Source: Ficedula albicollis
Lineage: Eukaryota; Chordata; Aves; Passeriformes; Muscicapidae
Direction: 5' to 3'
Length of the DNA stretch: 64,000 nt
Assembly (NCBI RefSeq): GCF_000247815.1
Contig: NC_021677.1
Coordinates: 16,570,543-16,634,542, forward strand
Positions 26,950 to 39,555 of this stretch are shown piece after piece; within the stretch, counting starts at the first letter, position 1; the number at the start of each line of letters is the position of its first letter. A program made the translations under genes and the position numbers. The notes below the pieces were generated by a model, which made no database searches, was not told the origin of the DNA, and was given only the letters and a program-made list of their open reading frames with translations.

Positions 26950-29725
26950 TTAGTTGTCGAAGTTTTTCCTTTTAGAACACCATCCAGCTGTTGGCAGCTT
27001 ATATGCAAACAAATTCCCATTAGTACCTCCTCCAGCCAGAAAAGGTCTTGTGAGTAAAGAAGACCCTTCAACCCACATTGTGACCATTTGGCAGTGAAGC
27101 CACCAACATCACTGATGCTCCTGCAAATTCTGCCACTAAAACTGTGGTTTTGTTGAAGCACTGCAGCCCAGCTCTCATCACTCAAAATGTGTTCTACCAG
27201 TAAGAAGTTCTGGCAATTGAACCGCACTGGACTAAGAGCTTTTGCTGACACCTGACATCAACAAAAGCCTGGAAATCAACAAAACTAGATGGTCAAATGT
27301 TTGCAGTGTAGACATGGCTTTTATGTTTCTCTTGCTCCTTCCAAAGTTTCCATGATCACATTAAAAAGACAATTATGGCATCCCTTGTTTTAATGCACCC
27401 TGCTGGATAAAGTTAATATTGTGATGAATTCCACTGTGGTGTGGAGAAACATCAGCATATGCTGCTACAATTCTAAGTTCTGATTTGTTATTATTTACTA
27501 TATTCTTATCCTCAAATAAGACAGAGTGCTCTTAACTGATTATATTGGCAAAAGGATATTGATATCCCTGACAGGACTAGGATGTCCCAACTATTATCAA
27601 AATATGGAACACTAAGACTTAAAATAAAGAGGTAAGTAACATACATGATCCATTATCTTCTGCAAAATTTCCATCTAAGTCTGGTGACTTACATGAAGGT
27701 ACACTGAGATACCTCCCACAAGATGGTCCCTTGAGCTCTCAACTCTACTGCCATTAAGAAAATTTGTAACTGGAAAAGCTGTACTTCATAGGTTATTCAA
27801 GTGAGACCTTGTTTGCTTCAGGTTTTATTCTTGTCTAACATGCACATACAGCACAACACCTGATGGGCTGGATACCATCCCACTCCACACACTACATGCC
27901 AAATTGCCATTTAGGTTAATTCAGTTATAACTGAACTGAAAAAGAAATGGCACCTCCCCAGTGTCACTAAGACTGCTGTGTTTGCAGAGCATTTATAAAC
28001 AACGACATCAAACAGTAGAAAAAAGAACTAACTTCATTCCCAGCTCCTAGGCTACATTGCAGTTGAGAAGCCATTCCCATCCCCTAATGCAAACCATGAA
28101 GCCAAACACATTGCTTTATGTGGAATTTGAACACAATGGATATTCAGTCCAGTGAAACACTGAACACAGACTTCACACATCTTACTGAGGGACAAATGGA
28201 TTATTGCCCTACTACAACTGGGCCCAGTTAAGTACATTAGTTTCATCAGGGACTTCAGCAATCTTCTGAAGGTACTTGTCCATCCATTTGCTATACAGGT
28301 AATCACAAATTTGGAATTATTAATCACTGGCTATTATGTGGAGAAATAAACTCTCAACTTCCTTCCAGTCACATCTCTTTTATGGCATGCTCAAGTGTTC
28401 TGGATATTTCTAGTCCCATAATTTCTCAGTCTCATCTGGTTAAATGCTGACATCCTCACTTTCAGCCACGACATAAACAAGTCACAAGAATTAAGAATGC
28501 AGTGCACTGACAAATCCATTTGAAACTGTGCATAGCAATAGCGTGTTCTCGGCCTGAAGCGACCGAGAAGCAGAGCTGGCACGATGCTGGGATGTCCAAC
28601 CACACTCACTTTTCTGTCTGAAATTTTCTATTTAATCTGCAATATTAACCAAAGCACTTCTGGCCCTATGTTCACTGTTCAGAGCACCTGCAGCCTCATT
28701 ATGCTTCTTCCCTTTGGCTTTGTTGTGTGTTTGGATAGAGGCTACTTGGCACCACCCTGTTGAAAGCATGCACTGTTTCAATCTGTGCCGATTGCTTCCT
28801 TCCTGCTTCTAGGACAAGCCACGGCCTTACATCACTCTTGCAGCACAATGACAGCACTTTTTACATTGCTCTTAGTTACACTTTCAAATCTCAGCAGAAC
28901 TTCTAGCTCAGTCCTTTATATCTAGACTCTCAATATCTGTGTCACCGTGTTGTGCTGTAAAGCAGCATGGACCAATTATTTTCAGAGGTCATCGTTGACA
29001 CAAATGTGAGAAAAAACTGCTCTCTCTAACTGGTTTTTCACTAGTGATATACCAGATTTCTGATATCTCACACTTCAGGATTTGATTTAAAGTCTTGTTG
29101 CTCCCAAAGCAAGTAATCTGCCCAACTGAATGTGGCTGTTTTTAAACCTATTTTTCTTTTGACCTCCCTGAAGCACCCTGTCACTGAGCCCTAGAAGGCT
29201 TTAACCATGAACTTCTGGGACACCGTCATGCTGGGTATCTTCACAGTATCCTCTGTCCTTGGAGCTATTAACGAAAGTCAAAAAGTAAGATTAAACCATT
29301 CTGTTTACTCCAATAAAAAGTTAACCAACTGTTAGAAGACACCAAACACTAGGCAAAAATAAAACTGGTACTGAACCACACTGATTTTATATTGAATTAA
29401 TTTCATTGACATCAAGAAATCATTCTTGATAAATGACATGGTATCAAAGGACAGAATGAGAAAATGTACATGAGATTTAATGCATCTTTCCTCTTCTCCT
29501 GGTTTGCATTTTAAAAATCAAGAAAAGAAATGCACTGTCATTGCTGTCTGTTTTGTGGAGATAGAAATTTTAGACATCCCTCTGAACAGCCCAAGACAGC
29601 ACTTTCCACTGTACTAAATTCACTGAATGTAATTTTAGGATAAAAATAAAACATGTTGCTATGCTTTGCTTCCTCCCTTCTCCCCTGGCCACTTCCCTTT
29701 GACATTTGCATGCCAGCCTAAGCAG

Positions 29726-29738
29726 AAAAAAAAAAAAA
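29726..29738 (+). repeat. Poly-A tract (13)
   Basis: Thirteen consecutive A, followed by TATTTAAAAATCC. No SINE or processed gene copy is recognised upstream. Confidence 0.93.
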
Positions 29739-30297
29739 TATTTAAAAATCCCTCTTGGTAAGTCCATCTGTAGGATAACACCCTCCTCTCCCACCACTAT
29801 GAAGAAAGCCTAACTGGGCTGAGGCAGGAAGGGATTGTCCTCAGGACTTCTGTTTCTGTCCTGTAATTTCAGTCAATTGTGTAACTACTGAGAGATGACT
29901 TAAATGTGGATTTGAGATCCTGTGAACTTCTGATTTTTAAGGACCCCTTTCACTGACACAAACCATTAAAGATGTATTATTTATCTACATAATAACAGAC
30001 CTTAGAGAGAAGCAACTATATGAATAAACTGCTGAGCTGTAACTGAAATAAAGGAAGTGGCAGAAATGCCTGCTTGGAAACAAGTGCCCAAGATGTGTTT
30101 ACAGGTTTGTGGAAGAGATGGTGCATCTTCCATTTTTTCCCTCTTCTGTACATGCAGCTGTTAATGAGCACTTCAGAACCATGTAAATCCTCCTCCAATA
30201 GAAATGTGTCAATAACTTAGGTACTTATTTGTAAAGCTTATCTACACACTCAAGCCAGCACAGGTATGTGTGTCTTCTGCAAAGGAAAACAAACACA

Positions 30298-30317
30298 GCT
30301 GCTGCTGCTGCTGCTGC
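30298..30317 (+). repeat. (GCT)6 trinucleotide tract
   Basis: Six GCT units plus GC, following CACA. Simple repeat in the upstream intron. Confidence 0.95.
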
Positions 30318-32530
30318 AAGGATATTTTGCACTGGCTTGGCTTACAACAAGTTTGCCAGACAACAAACAGAGCTTCATCTCGTCCACTTCATGAGTAATT
30401 AACCCCTCAAATGCAGGTAAGTAACCTTTGTGACTGCTAAAGTTAACTCTGCTCTGTCCTGACAGATAATCTAAGATGCTGTGGGAATCAACTGCTTGAA
30501 GTTTCCCTCAACCACCCACATAGCTGTAACACTGCTTCAGGCACACCTCACATCTCCATCAATAGGTCATTCCTGGGGACTCTGGACACTGGTATCCTTG
30601 GGCTTTCAAATCAGTTGTTGCATCCAATGAACTGCAAACATTGGGCTGCTTTTGATCTTAGCCACTGAACTGCATCAGAACCAGCCCTATAATAGCAGTT
30701 TGGGGAGTAAAGAAAACATGAACAAACTGGAAAGCAAGGGGAAGTGTCAGTTAACACTGCCTTTTCATCATAATTAAAAGCCACAATTTGGAACCCAATG
30801 ATCATGAGAAACCCCAGATGACATGAAGATGCCACTGAAGGAAGAACAGCAAAGAGAAGTGTATAAGCCTGACACAGCCCAATGCATCAGTGACCTGCTA
30901 ATAACCATACCTGTGCAGTTTTTTGCTGGCAAACTCCCACTCTGTGGATGTTTACAGATATACAGATAGTTTCTGAAAAGGACAGGAGTTATGTGATGAG
31001 CAAGGGACAGATTAAATCAGCTGGAAAACTGGACATCCCATCCTGAAGCAGTACAGAGAGAAGATTCTTCTTTTACCCATGAAGAATGTTCTGTGGGGAT
31101 GGAGAAACAAAAAGCTTCCCTCCAACTGAGACAATATATTCACTGTGAATCCATGACCACAGCAAGTGGCCAACATTGTAACTGGCAATCACCTTCAGGA
31201 CTTTTGAGGCAAGGACAAGATTTCAGAAGAGACTCATTTACTTTTGCCTTGCATTTTGCGTAGCAATTTTCTCTAGCAGAGACTGAATAAAGCATTAAGA
31301 GTTTGGAGTTAGTGCTATTTGATATGCACTTTACAGTTGTGTAAATAGTAGCATCTTACTAATGATCCTGTTATTACAAACTCTTTGTTGGAGAAAGAAA
31401 CATTTTAGGAACAAGAAAGAATGTTTTCAGTGCTATCCAAATCTGAAGTCTGCCAAAGACACCAATCTGAAACAAATTATCATTTTGAGCCAGAAATAAA
31501 GAGTAATAAATCATAAAACACCACTGTTGTTTAAATACAGCACTTATGGTATATTCATTGTCAATGACATTCCCAGTCTTCCAGAAATGTTAAACACAAC
31601 TAACTTGTTATCCTGATTTTTAACCATGAGGCAAACAACTAATAAGAAGTAAAGGTACATTTGCTATATTTAACACATATGATTTTCCCCACTGGCTTTT
31701 GTTTTCTTTTAAAATAAAATCAACCTAAAATAAACTTCTGCAGTTGGAAAACTAAACTGATTTCAGAAGATCATCTGCACACACATGTTCCTTGCTCTTC
31801 ACTTCAGAGCACATTGTCAAAAACCTTAAAAAATCCAAGCGTAAAGCCCTGGTCTGGCCAGAAGTGCCTATTTTGGCTGGATGAGCAATTAAAAGAATGT
31901 CTAGAGAGAAATATCACTCCTCTTTTAACTTGAGTTGGCTAATTGCCAATTATTTCAAGTCAGTGAATGCTCCGCAAATGTTAATCTAGGCACTGCAAAA
32001 CACAAACATTTGTGGTTTACTTCAGGGCTCAAGTACTGGCAACAAACTATCTGGATTAGAAGAGGAACAAAAGTTCTAGCTGACAAACTCAAGTACACTG
32101 TTCTTCAAAAAGACTGATGTGTATTTATTATTGCTGCACATGAACTTTGTACACACGCTCTTTAATACAAATAATTTAATTTATCCTGACAAATTGGAGG
32201 TTGCTGTTGTAAACCTGAGAAGAATTTATGGTGCTCATTCCTGAAAACTACATGTTGTAACATTTGCAAGACCTGCAAAACCTCGAGGATGCCAGTCCAG
32301 AAAATCAAACCTTACAGCAATCAAAAGCATTAATACATCTCAAGCGGGGTAGAGGACAATCTTAAAATGTAATATTCCTCCTCTTTATTTTCCACAGTTA
32401 TCTTCACAAACACTGCAGTTTCAATTAGGGTTAAATCAGTTCCGTTACAGTGTCTAACTATGCTGACTGCAGTGAAGTTGCTTTAGATCTGCAACAGTGG
32501 AAAATGGATTAAAATTTGGCCCACAGCAAC

Positions 32531-32653
32531 ATGATTTCCATAGCCGTAAAATAAGGATAATAACACTTACTTACTTACCTTGCAAGGGTTGTAGAAGGAT
32601 TAACTGATTAATCCTTACAAAGAATGTTGGAAAGGGATATAAATCCTATCCAA
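32531..32653 (+). repeat. MIR-like SINE relic, sense orientation
   Basis: CCGTAAAATAAGGATAATAA, then CTTACCTTGCAAGGGTTGT and AGGATTAACTGATTAATCC follow the MIR core order (TGTAAAATGGGGATAATAA, ACCTACCTCATAGGGTTGT, GAGGATTAAATGAGTTAAT). A perfect 9-bp inverted repeat with a 4-nt loop (32595-32616) lies inside it and looks like a product of mutation of the core. Confidence 0.75.
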
Positions 32654-33455
32654 GTTTTACATATTACAACTAGGAAAACTGCATTCTAAATACAATCTGG
32701 AAAGAAACCTCTAGATAATTTCTTATTATTAGCTTCCATTTCACATCCCTATTCTTTTAGACCACAGATTTCTGGTCTCCAATGATGCACATCTTTTACT
32801 ACTCTTAGCTGCACTGGAAAGAACTTTGTTACTGAGCATCCTACTTACAAGAAACCAATAATTGCCCTTAATTACTCAGTCTTCTCATTGAAGAGATGTT
32901 TATTTTTCTATAGCAATTGTTATCTCTAATTATTGCATTTAAAATAAACAGAGACTTATATCAAGTGACACACAAATTACATGGTATCAATTTATAATTG
33001 CATAATGGGAAAAGGAGGTATAGGAGAAATCTAGAAATCTAAAAGGATGAGGATGGAGCTACTCAAGTTGGTAATGAAATATTTTGACCATGGCTCTTCT
33101 ACAGAGATATTCGAGTACTAAAAGGCTGTTCTGAGGGCTCATGCATTAATTGTTTTTAAACTGCATAAACTGCAATTATGGTAGGACTAAAGCCAGAGTT
33201 CAAATGCTCAGCAGCAGCATGGAAGGAGAGGTTCATCAGTGCTGAGATCCCCATGCCTCAACTCAGAGCACAGGAGAGCTGCACACTAAATTGCCACAGC
33301 CCAGATTTACTGTCCTGAGCTACGAGTGTCTGATGGCTCGGCCAGCCAGAGGGACTCACTCCTAAGCTCAGAGATAGGGGAGAACAATGCACCAGCTCCA
33401 ATGTGACTGGAGCCACATGCCTGATATTAAGGAACAAGAGACACAAACATGTACA

Positions 33456-33477
33456 GATATATATATACACACACACA
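33456..33477 (+). repeat. Compound (AT)n(AC)n microsatellite
   Basis: GATATATATATA passes directly into CACACACACA. Short dinucleotide repeat. Confidence 0.95.
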
Positions 33478-36287
33478 GCAGCTCAGCAGGAGCAGGTTTT
33501 ACACTGGATGCCTCAGAGATTATGGTAGGATCATCCCCCAAGCTCAGCAGGATCAAAACACACAGAACCAACATCACCTCTATTGATTTCTATCTTGGTC
33601 TCTTTCTTGCAATATTTCATAAATCAATACTCCTCCGAAAACCTTTATGTCCCCTGAATATAGCAAAGAACGTGAGTGTTGAGCCCTTTCGTTGTGCACT
33701 CTTTCCCATCTCACCAGACACACCCACATATCCAAAGAGGCCCCCTCAGGGAACCAGGACACGAACCTTCATTGGCACACTGATGCTACTTTTGCAAAAT
33801 ACCACTATTTCATCAGCAAACTCTAACAAACTCTTGAAGTCCTCTGGGATCTATCAGCAGCTTGTGATGTCTATGGGCTGAGTTCCTGTTTCAGATCAAG
33901 TCTTTGTTCCTGTATAAAAACACTTGGAAGATGAAGCTTTGCTGCCATGGGAGAAGTGCAGACTTCAGCTCCCAGTGTGGACATCTGAAGTGTCAGAGCA
34001 GCACCCCCACCCCCTGCATACAGGGAAAGAGAAGAGTGGTTTCATTGTTTTCAAATTCGAAACACAAATTAAAATACAATGGATCTTTTCCACTGAGGCA
34101 TAAGGAAAAAAAAGCCCAGCACTTTTTACAACTCTGGATGGATATTGGGAAAACTCTGCTTTCACTCACAAGTTTCCTAGTCAGAAGCCTCTTTTTCCCT
34201 CCCTTTCCAAGAGCTGCACATCTCCTTGCAAAGCTCTTCTTGAGGAATGATGAGAGTCATGTTCCCCTTCAGACCTCATTAATCCTTTGTCAAGAGATGA
34301 CCACAGACAGCCATTTTCAGGTAGAGAAGGAAGCCAGCAGAAGTCTGCCTATGATACCTTTTGGAAAACATGTTGCTCTGATTAGGTAACATCTGGGTAA
34401 TGAGCTACAACATCCCCACTTGGTCCAGTGATCTATTGAGAAGCACTGATGCACTTTTAAGGAGGGAACAGTGAGCAGCAGAGAAAGAGAGGGTGAGGAA
34501 GGAGGAGGGGAAACAGCAGATAAACGGCTCTTCACATGTACTTTTAGCTGATGTTAATCCCATTTTCTATGCTAATTTCTTACATCTCCCCTTTTTTACC
34601 ACACCTTTCCATGCTCCATCAGGAAGTCCTCACACCTTTTTGACCCTCCTATCAGCCAAGATTGTTTCAGCTAGGTTGTATGTATATTAAAAACCTAATT
34701 AAAAAGGGGGGTTACCACGGAAAACCTTTATACAGCAGACAGAGGTCATGCTCTTCACAAGATTAGGCTCACCACAGAACACTTCATCTACCCAGCTCAG
34801 TGCTGATGCAGCTTACTCTGCCCTCTGACATCTCTTAATCACCCTCTGACAGATTCCTAACAGGATTTTCACTGAGTGCTGATATGCTGCCCTTCAGTAA
34901 GGGCTCAAGAAGTGATTGGATTAACCACACTTGCACCCATGCCTTGGACAAGGGGCCAAACAACAGGCCACAGGCACAGGCAGCTCCCAGGAATTCCAGA
35001 AAGAATTGCTGATAGCAGTGGGGTATGGCCCATACACAGGCAGAGGAGAAATGCATTGGATAGCCACTGCATACATTGTTCTACAGATACTGGTATTTCT
35101 CCAAGGACAAATTGCTCTGTATCCAGCAGAACTAACAGAAGCTGACCATTTGCAGATCCAGACCCTGAATTTAATTTCATTATCCACAACAAAACTCTGG
35201 ATCCTCCTCCAGTCCCAATTCACCACATCTATGGACACCTTACCTCTACTCTCCTCCAGTGTCATAACCTCTGAAAGTCCTTCCCACACCTCTATGCCCA
35301 GTGACTCTAGTTCCTTATGCCTCCTCCAGTAATGCCCTCCACAGCCTTACCCATTCGTCCTGCAGTTCACTGCCAGCTGCACAGTTTCCTTCTGTGTACC
35401 TTATTCTCTCCTTTCTCCTGTGTAAAAGACAACAGATGCTGTGGCCAGTCCAGACCTGCGAGCACATGGTCACTGCAAAAAGTGTAGGAAACAGCACATC
35501 TCCTTAATTACACTGGATATGAGAAACTCCAAGCCTCTGGTTTAGAACAATGGGAAGAAAGACCATCTGGAAACTGAATTCCGATTTGCAAACAGGAAAG
35601 TCACAGCAAAAGAGTAACACAATAAAAGGTAAGAAAAATTAGACTATTATAATTTTAATGAACAGAAACAGGCATATTAAAAAAAAACCCAAACTGAACA
35701 AACTTTTAAAAGTGTTTCCTTCAATTTGAGAATAATGGCTAAGGTCACAGCGTGGAGCTGAAAGGATTTATTGACTCCTACACCAAGAAGAAGAGGAGCT
35801 GTCTGCTCATGTAGTACAAAGTACACTACAGCTGGTTCACTGTGTTCCCTACAAAGCAAGGAAAGCAGGGCATCATATTCAAAACATTAAAAGGCTCAAG
35901 CACCTCATTAATTTTAGGTACGAGAAACAATGCAATACCTACAGAGCACGGTCAGCTGTGCCTCCACAACAAAAAGAAAGAAAATAAAGTGAATTTAATT
36001 TCCTCACAAAAGGAAGGTGGTTGGATAAACTGCGACATTACAACCCACCTTCTGACACCTCGTTTCATCACAGGGAATTCATACCACAGTGGCTGAGGCT
36101 AAGTACGTGCTGAAATATGACATCAATTTCAAACTCAGGCAGGAACCAGTGATTATAAAAGGATGAGACCTGTGCTGTCAAAATACATCTTTGTGTCATA
36201 CTTCTGCTCTGGGATTTCTATGCAACAACTCCAGCCTGGGCTGCTGGAAGATCTCACAGTGAATTTTTCTCTTCTGGAACGATTCCA

Positions 36288-36345
36288 TGGGTCTGATCTA
36301 AAGCCTTTTGAAGTCAATGCAGAGACTCATCTGTTTTAGGAAATT
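36288..36345. repeat. Possible ancient sauropsid interspersed repeat
   Basis: GGGTCTGATCTAAAGCC, TTTTGAAGTCAATGCAGAGA and CTCATCTG recall a widespread reptile/bird repeat motif (GATCCAAAGCCCATTGAAGTCAATGG...). The family name is not certain and the similarity covers under 60 bp. Confidence 0.33.
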
Positions 36346-38762
36346 GCAGATCAGTTTCTTCAGCAGTAGCTTAGAGCTGTACAAACCTGGCTTATTCTAA
36401 CAGCTGCTGCTGCAGAGAACGACACTGAAGTGCTAAAGGTCTGCCTGTAGAAGACCTTATTCAAGAATCAGCTGTTCTCAAGGGTTACCAAAGTGTACAA
36501 CTCCCTGTATGTGTTAACTATCACTCAGGTAAACAAATCTGCAGGCACTGTTAATCTTCAGCACCTTTTACTGCACCACTTCCCTATACAGGAAAGGGCT
36601 CTGCCTTTAATTGGACTGTTATTTTATTAGTATCAGAATGAAATGCTTAAATTAAGTTCCCCACAAACACTAGTTCAAGGCCAGAGCCATAATAAAGAAA
36701 AGAGCAGATGAATTTTCTAGAAGTCAACCAAGTCCCATGCCCTGTGCTTTTTCTCTGATTGCTTTCGATTCTATTAATGATTTTATTTCTTGGCCCCACA
36801 CATTTATCAAGAAGGATCAGAAAACTAAGGGAGGTTCAACCAAAAGATTCACCTCAAGACGAAGGACAAGTTTTAAGCCTGGACAAGTATGTAGAAATAA
36901 GCTAACAACTAATAAGCAGCTTGTCCCTACAGGCTACAAACCTGAGCAAAAGTTAAAATATCATCCCTCAAAAACCACACTCCCACGTGAGGACCCAGTT
37001 TTCCCCACTTGTAATTTACTGTGACCCCATTGGCTTCCTTGGAATTATTCCCAGCTCCCTGTGACCGAGAATAGGCACAGCAGTCCTCCCAGCCTCTCCA
37101 AGGGGGTGACACAACACAGCACAGGCTACAAAGAATGGCCACAGAGGAGCTCAGTGTTGACTCAGAGTCGCTCACGCTCAGAAGAGAAGCAGCTCAGAAA
37201 TAATTGAGACTGCTGTGCCTGTTCAGTGTCCCGACATACACAGGGGATAAACATGCTAAAATAATACAGCACTGCCCAGCAATAATGGCATTAGACAAAT
37301 CACGTATCACTTCCTGAAAAGCCTCTGGCCTTAAGGGATACTGCCTGTGCAGAGCACAGAAAATACTCTTTTGTGCTTATGAACATTACATGCACTTTAG
37401 TTCTATGGCTTTGTATTATGAACTCCTAAGCAACTAGAAACTGCTATGGTATTCTTTACTCCTACTGCAGGGTCAGGTCACCTGCACATTAAGGCCATGA
37501 CCGAGTTGCACACAGTTGGGTATGAAGGGTTTCTCCCTGAACATAGAAAATCAGCAGCTGAATAGCCTATACACCTGATAGGAAAGGTATCCACAGCAAC
37601 ACTATCTGAGTGTGACCCTCTGTGCTTAAAACCAAAAGTTAGAGGTTGCAGTCCAAATTTTATTAGGGTGATAATTAAAAAAAAACCAACCCTGTCAGCC
37701 AGAATGGAAAAAGACTTTTAGAAGAGCATCAGGAACTCTAACAAAGGCTGAATATAGAAAAGCCTCAGTACAGCAGCCTAATTCTGGTACCTCAGTACAC
37801 AAACCAATGAGACTGGTTTGGTCAGATGGACACACAAAACCACTTCGGGAAACACAGTGAGCTGCAGTGACCTGTGAAATGTCACAAAATGGAGGAACAG
37901 CCCTGCCATATGCACAGGATCTGCTTCCTGAGTTCCAGCCAGGTCAGTGAGGCTTCCTGCACAAGCAGACTGGCTACACACACTAGAAACAGGACTGCGT
38001 GAAGGCATGCGGGTACTGTGAGCTCTGCCAACAGCAGAGGGTGCAGCACACAGTCCCACAGGCTTCAGCTGCAGAAGGACCTGGTCTAAGTTTCCTGAGG
38101 GACCATTTTTGCTTGCACATACAAAACTTTATCTCTTCCTTTCTATTTCACAGGAATACAAGCCTCCAAAAGCTCCAGAAGATAGGGAAACACAGAAAGA
38201 AAAGCTTATTTCTTAGAGAGAGAAGCTAACTTCCCTTTGAGAAAGAGCAAAGGTGCTCCCCTCAGGTCATATTAAAGGGAATTAAGGAAAATCTGTGGCT
38301 TTTGTGTGATTACAAGTTGTTAAGTACAATGGAGAATCCCTCCTCCCAGAGCATCAACTCTAAATCCCACTAATAACTACATGAAGAAGCCTAAATAAAG
38401 GTTTTTTGAAAACCTTTGTCTCTCTTTGCAATGTATTCTTTGAAAATCTTCCTCTTCAGCTGTATGTGAGTGTTGCTGTGAACAGTACATAATGCTGGAC
38501 TGGGAAGAGAAGGTGCCTTCTGAAACCACAGAGGCAACCAGGCGAGTGAATATGACAGCAGGAACATCCAGACTGCACTTGGTGGCAGTGCACTGGAAAC
38601 AGCATACAGAAAACCAGGGCAGCAGATGTCCAGGTATTTAGCAACAGAGTTAAAGAAAAAAATGAGACCTTCTCTAAGCATGCTGTTCTGATTTGTGCTA
38701 GCAGTCCATAATTCACTGCTGAGGAGAAAAAAAAACACCCCTAGAATTTGCTGTTAGTTATA

Positions 38763-39555
38763 TATCACAGAATTATGCTTGAGGGACCTCTAGAGATGAT
38801 CAAGCCAAAGCCCCTGATCAAGAAGGGACAGCTGGAGAATGTTGCCCAAGACCATGTCCAGCTGGATTTTGGGTATCTCCATAACCTCCCTGGATTCCTG
38901 GATTTTGGGTGGTCATTGTTTAACCACCCTCACATTGAAAGAAGTGTTCATTGTGTTTAGATAAATTATTTTTTAATTTGGGCCCATTGTCTCTTGTCCT
39001 ATCAGTGGCCACTACTAGAAGAGTCAGCTCCCTCTTTATTCCTTCACAACAGGTATTTATACACATTGATGAGACGCCCTCAAGCTTTTTCAACCAAAGA
39101 AATCATCCTAGCTCTAATCTTCAAGAAGCAGTCTCAGTTTCTCCGTGTTCATTGCCCTATCCTGGATTCAGTAAGTCCACATTTCTTGGAGTCCTTGCTC
39201 TGTGGAGACCCAGAACTGGATGAATTCTCCAGTTGTGAGCTTGAGCAGAGGAAAAGGGTCACTTCCCTCAATTCAGTTGATCCTGCAGCCCAGGATACTG
39301 TTTCCTACCCTTGGTACACCACTGCCTGGCTGGCTTGTAGTCAGCTTGTTGTCTGCCAGGACCTTGAGGTCCTTCTGTGCAGATCTGCCTTCCAGCTGGC
39401 TGGTCCCCTGTGTGTACTGATCCCTTGGTTATTCCTTCCCAAGTAAACAAGTCTGCATTTCTCTGACAGTCCTGCCTGCTCAGTTCTCCAGCCTAAGTAC
39501 CTCTGGAGAGCAGCACAACCACCTGGTCCATCAGACACTCCGACTGGTTTTGGTC
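38763..39555 (-). mobile_element. CR1 LINE fragment, 3' part, inverted
   Basis: The plus strand begins TCACAGAATTATG, the inverted CR1 3' end, followed by the recognisable inverted body. Markers are a GACCTCTAGAGATGATCAAG-like start, CCATTGTCTCTTGTCCTATC at 38985-39004, GAGACCCAGAACTGGA, GCAGCCCAGGATAC, ACCTTGAGGTCCTTCTGTGCA and GCAGCACAACCACCTGGT. These are signature blocks of the chicken-repeat-1 reverse-transcriptase C-terminus and 3' UTR. The copy is 5'-truncated, as usual for CR1, and diverged. Its ORF is interrupted and it cannot be mobile. Neighbouring open frames (38951-39446 plus strand, 39268-39568 minus strand) are by-products of this element. Confidence 0.9.

Larger units (their letters stand above)
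32654..38762. other. Intronic tract, no gene recognised
   Basis: Contains the compound microsatellite at 33456 and one possible ancient repeat at 36288. The longest plus frames (33387-33881 and 33904-34389) are in different registers and show no known domain. 34905-35332 is open on both strands, which argues for chance composition and not a gene. Confidence 0.6.

Noticed and set aside
33387..34389. Two consecutive plus-strand frames of 164 and 161 codons
   Set aside because: They are in different registers, the first runs through a microsatellite, and neither shows a known domain.
34905..35332. Region open on both strands (133 codons plus; 122 and 95 minus)
   Set aside because: Simultaneous openness on both strands points to stop-poor composition. 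I could not link the translations to any transposon or gene family.
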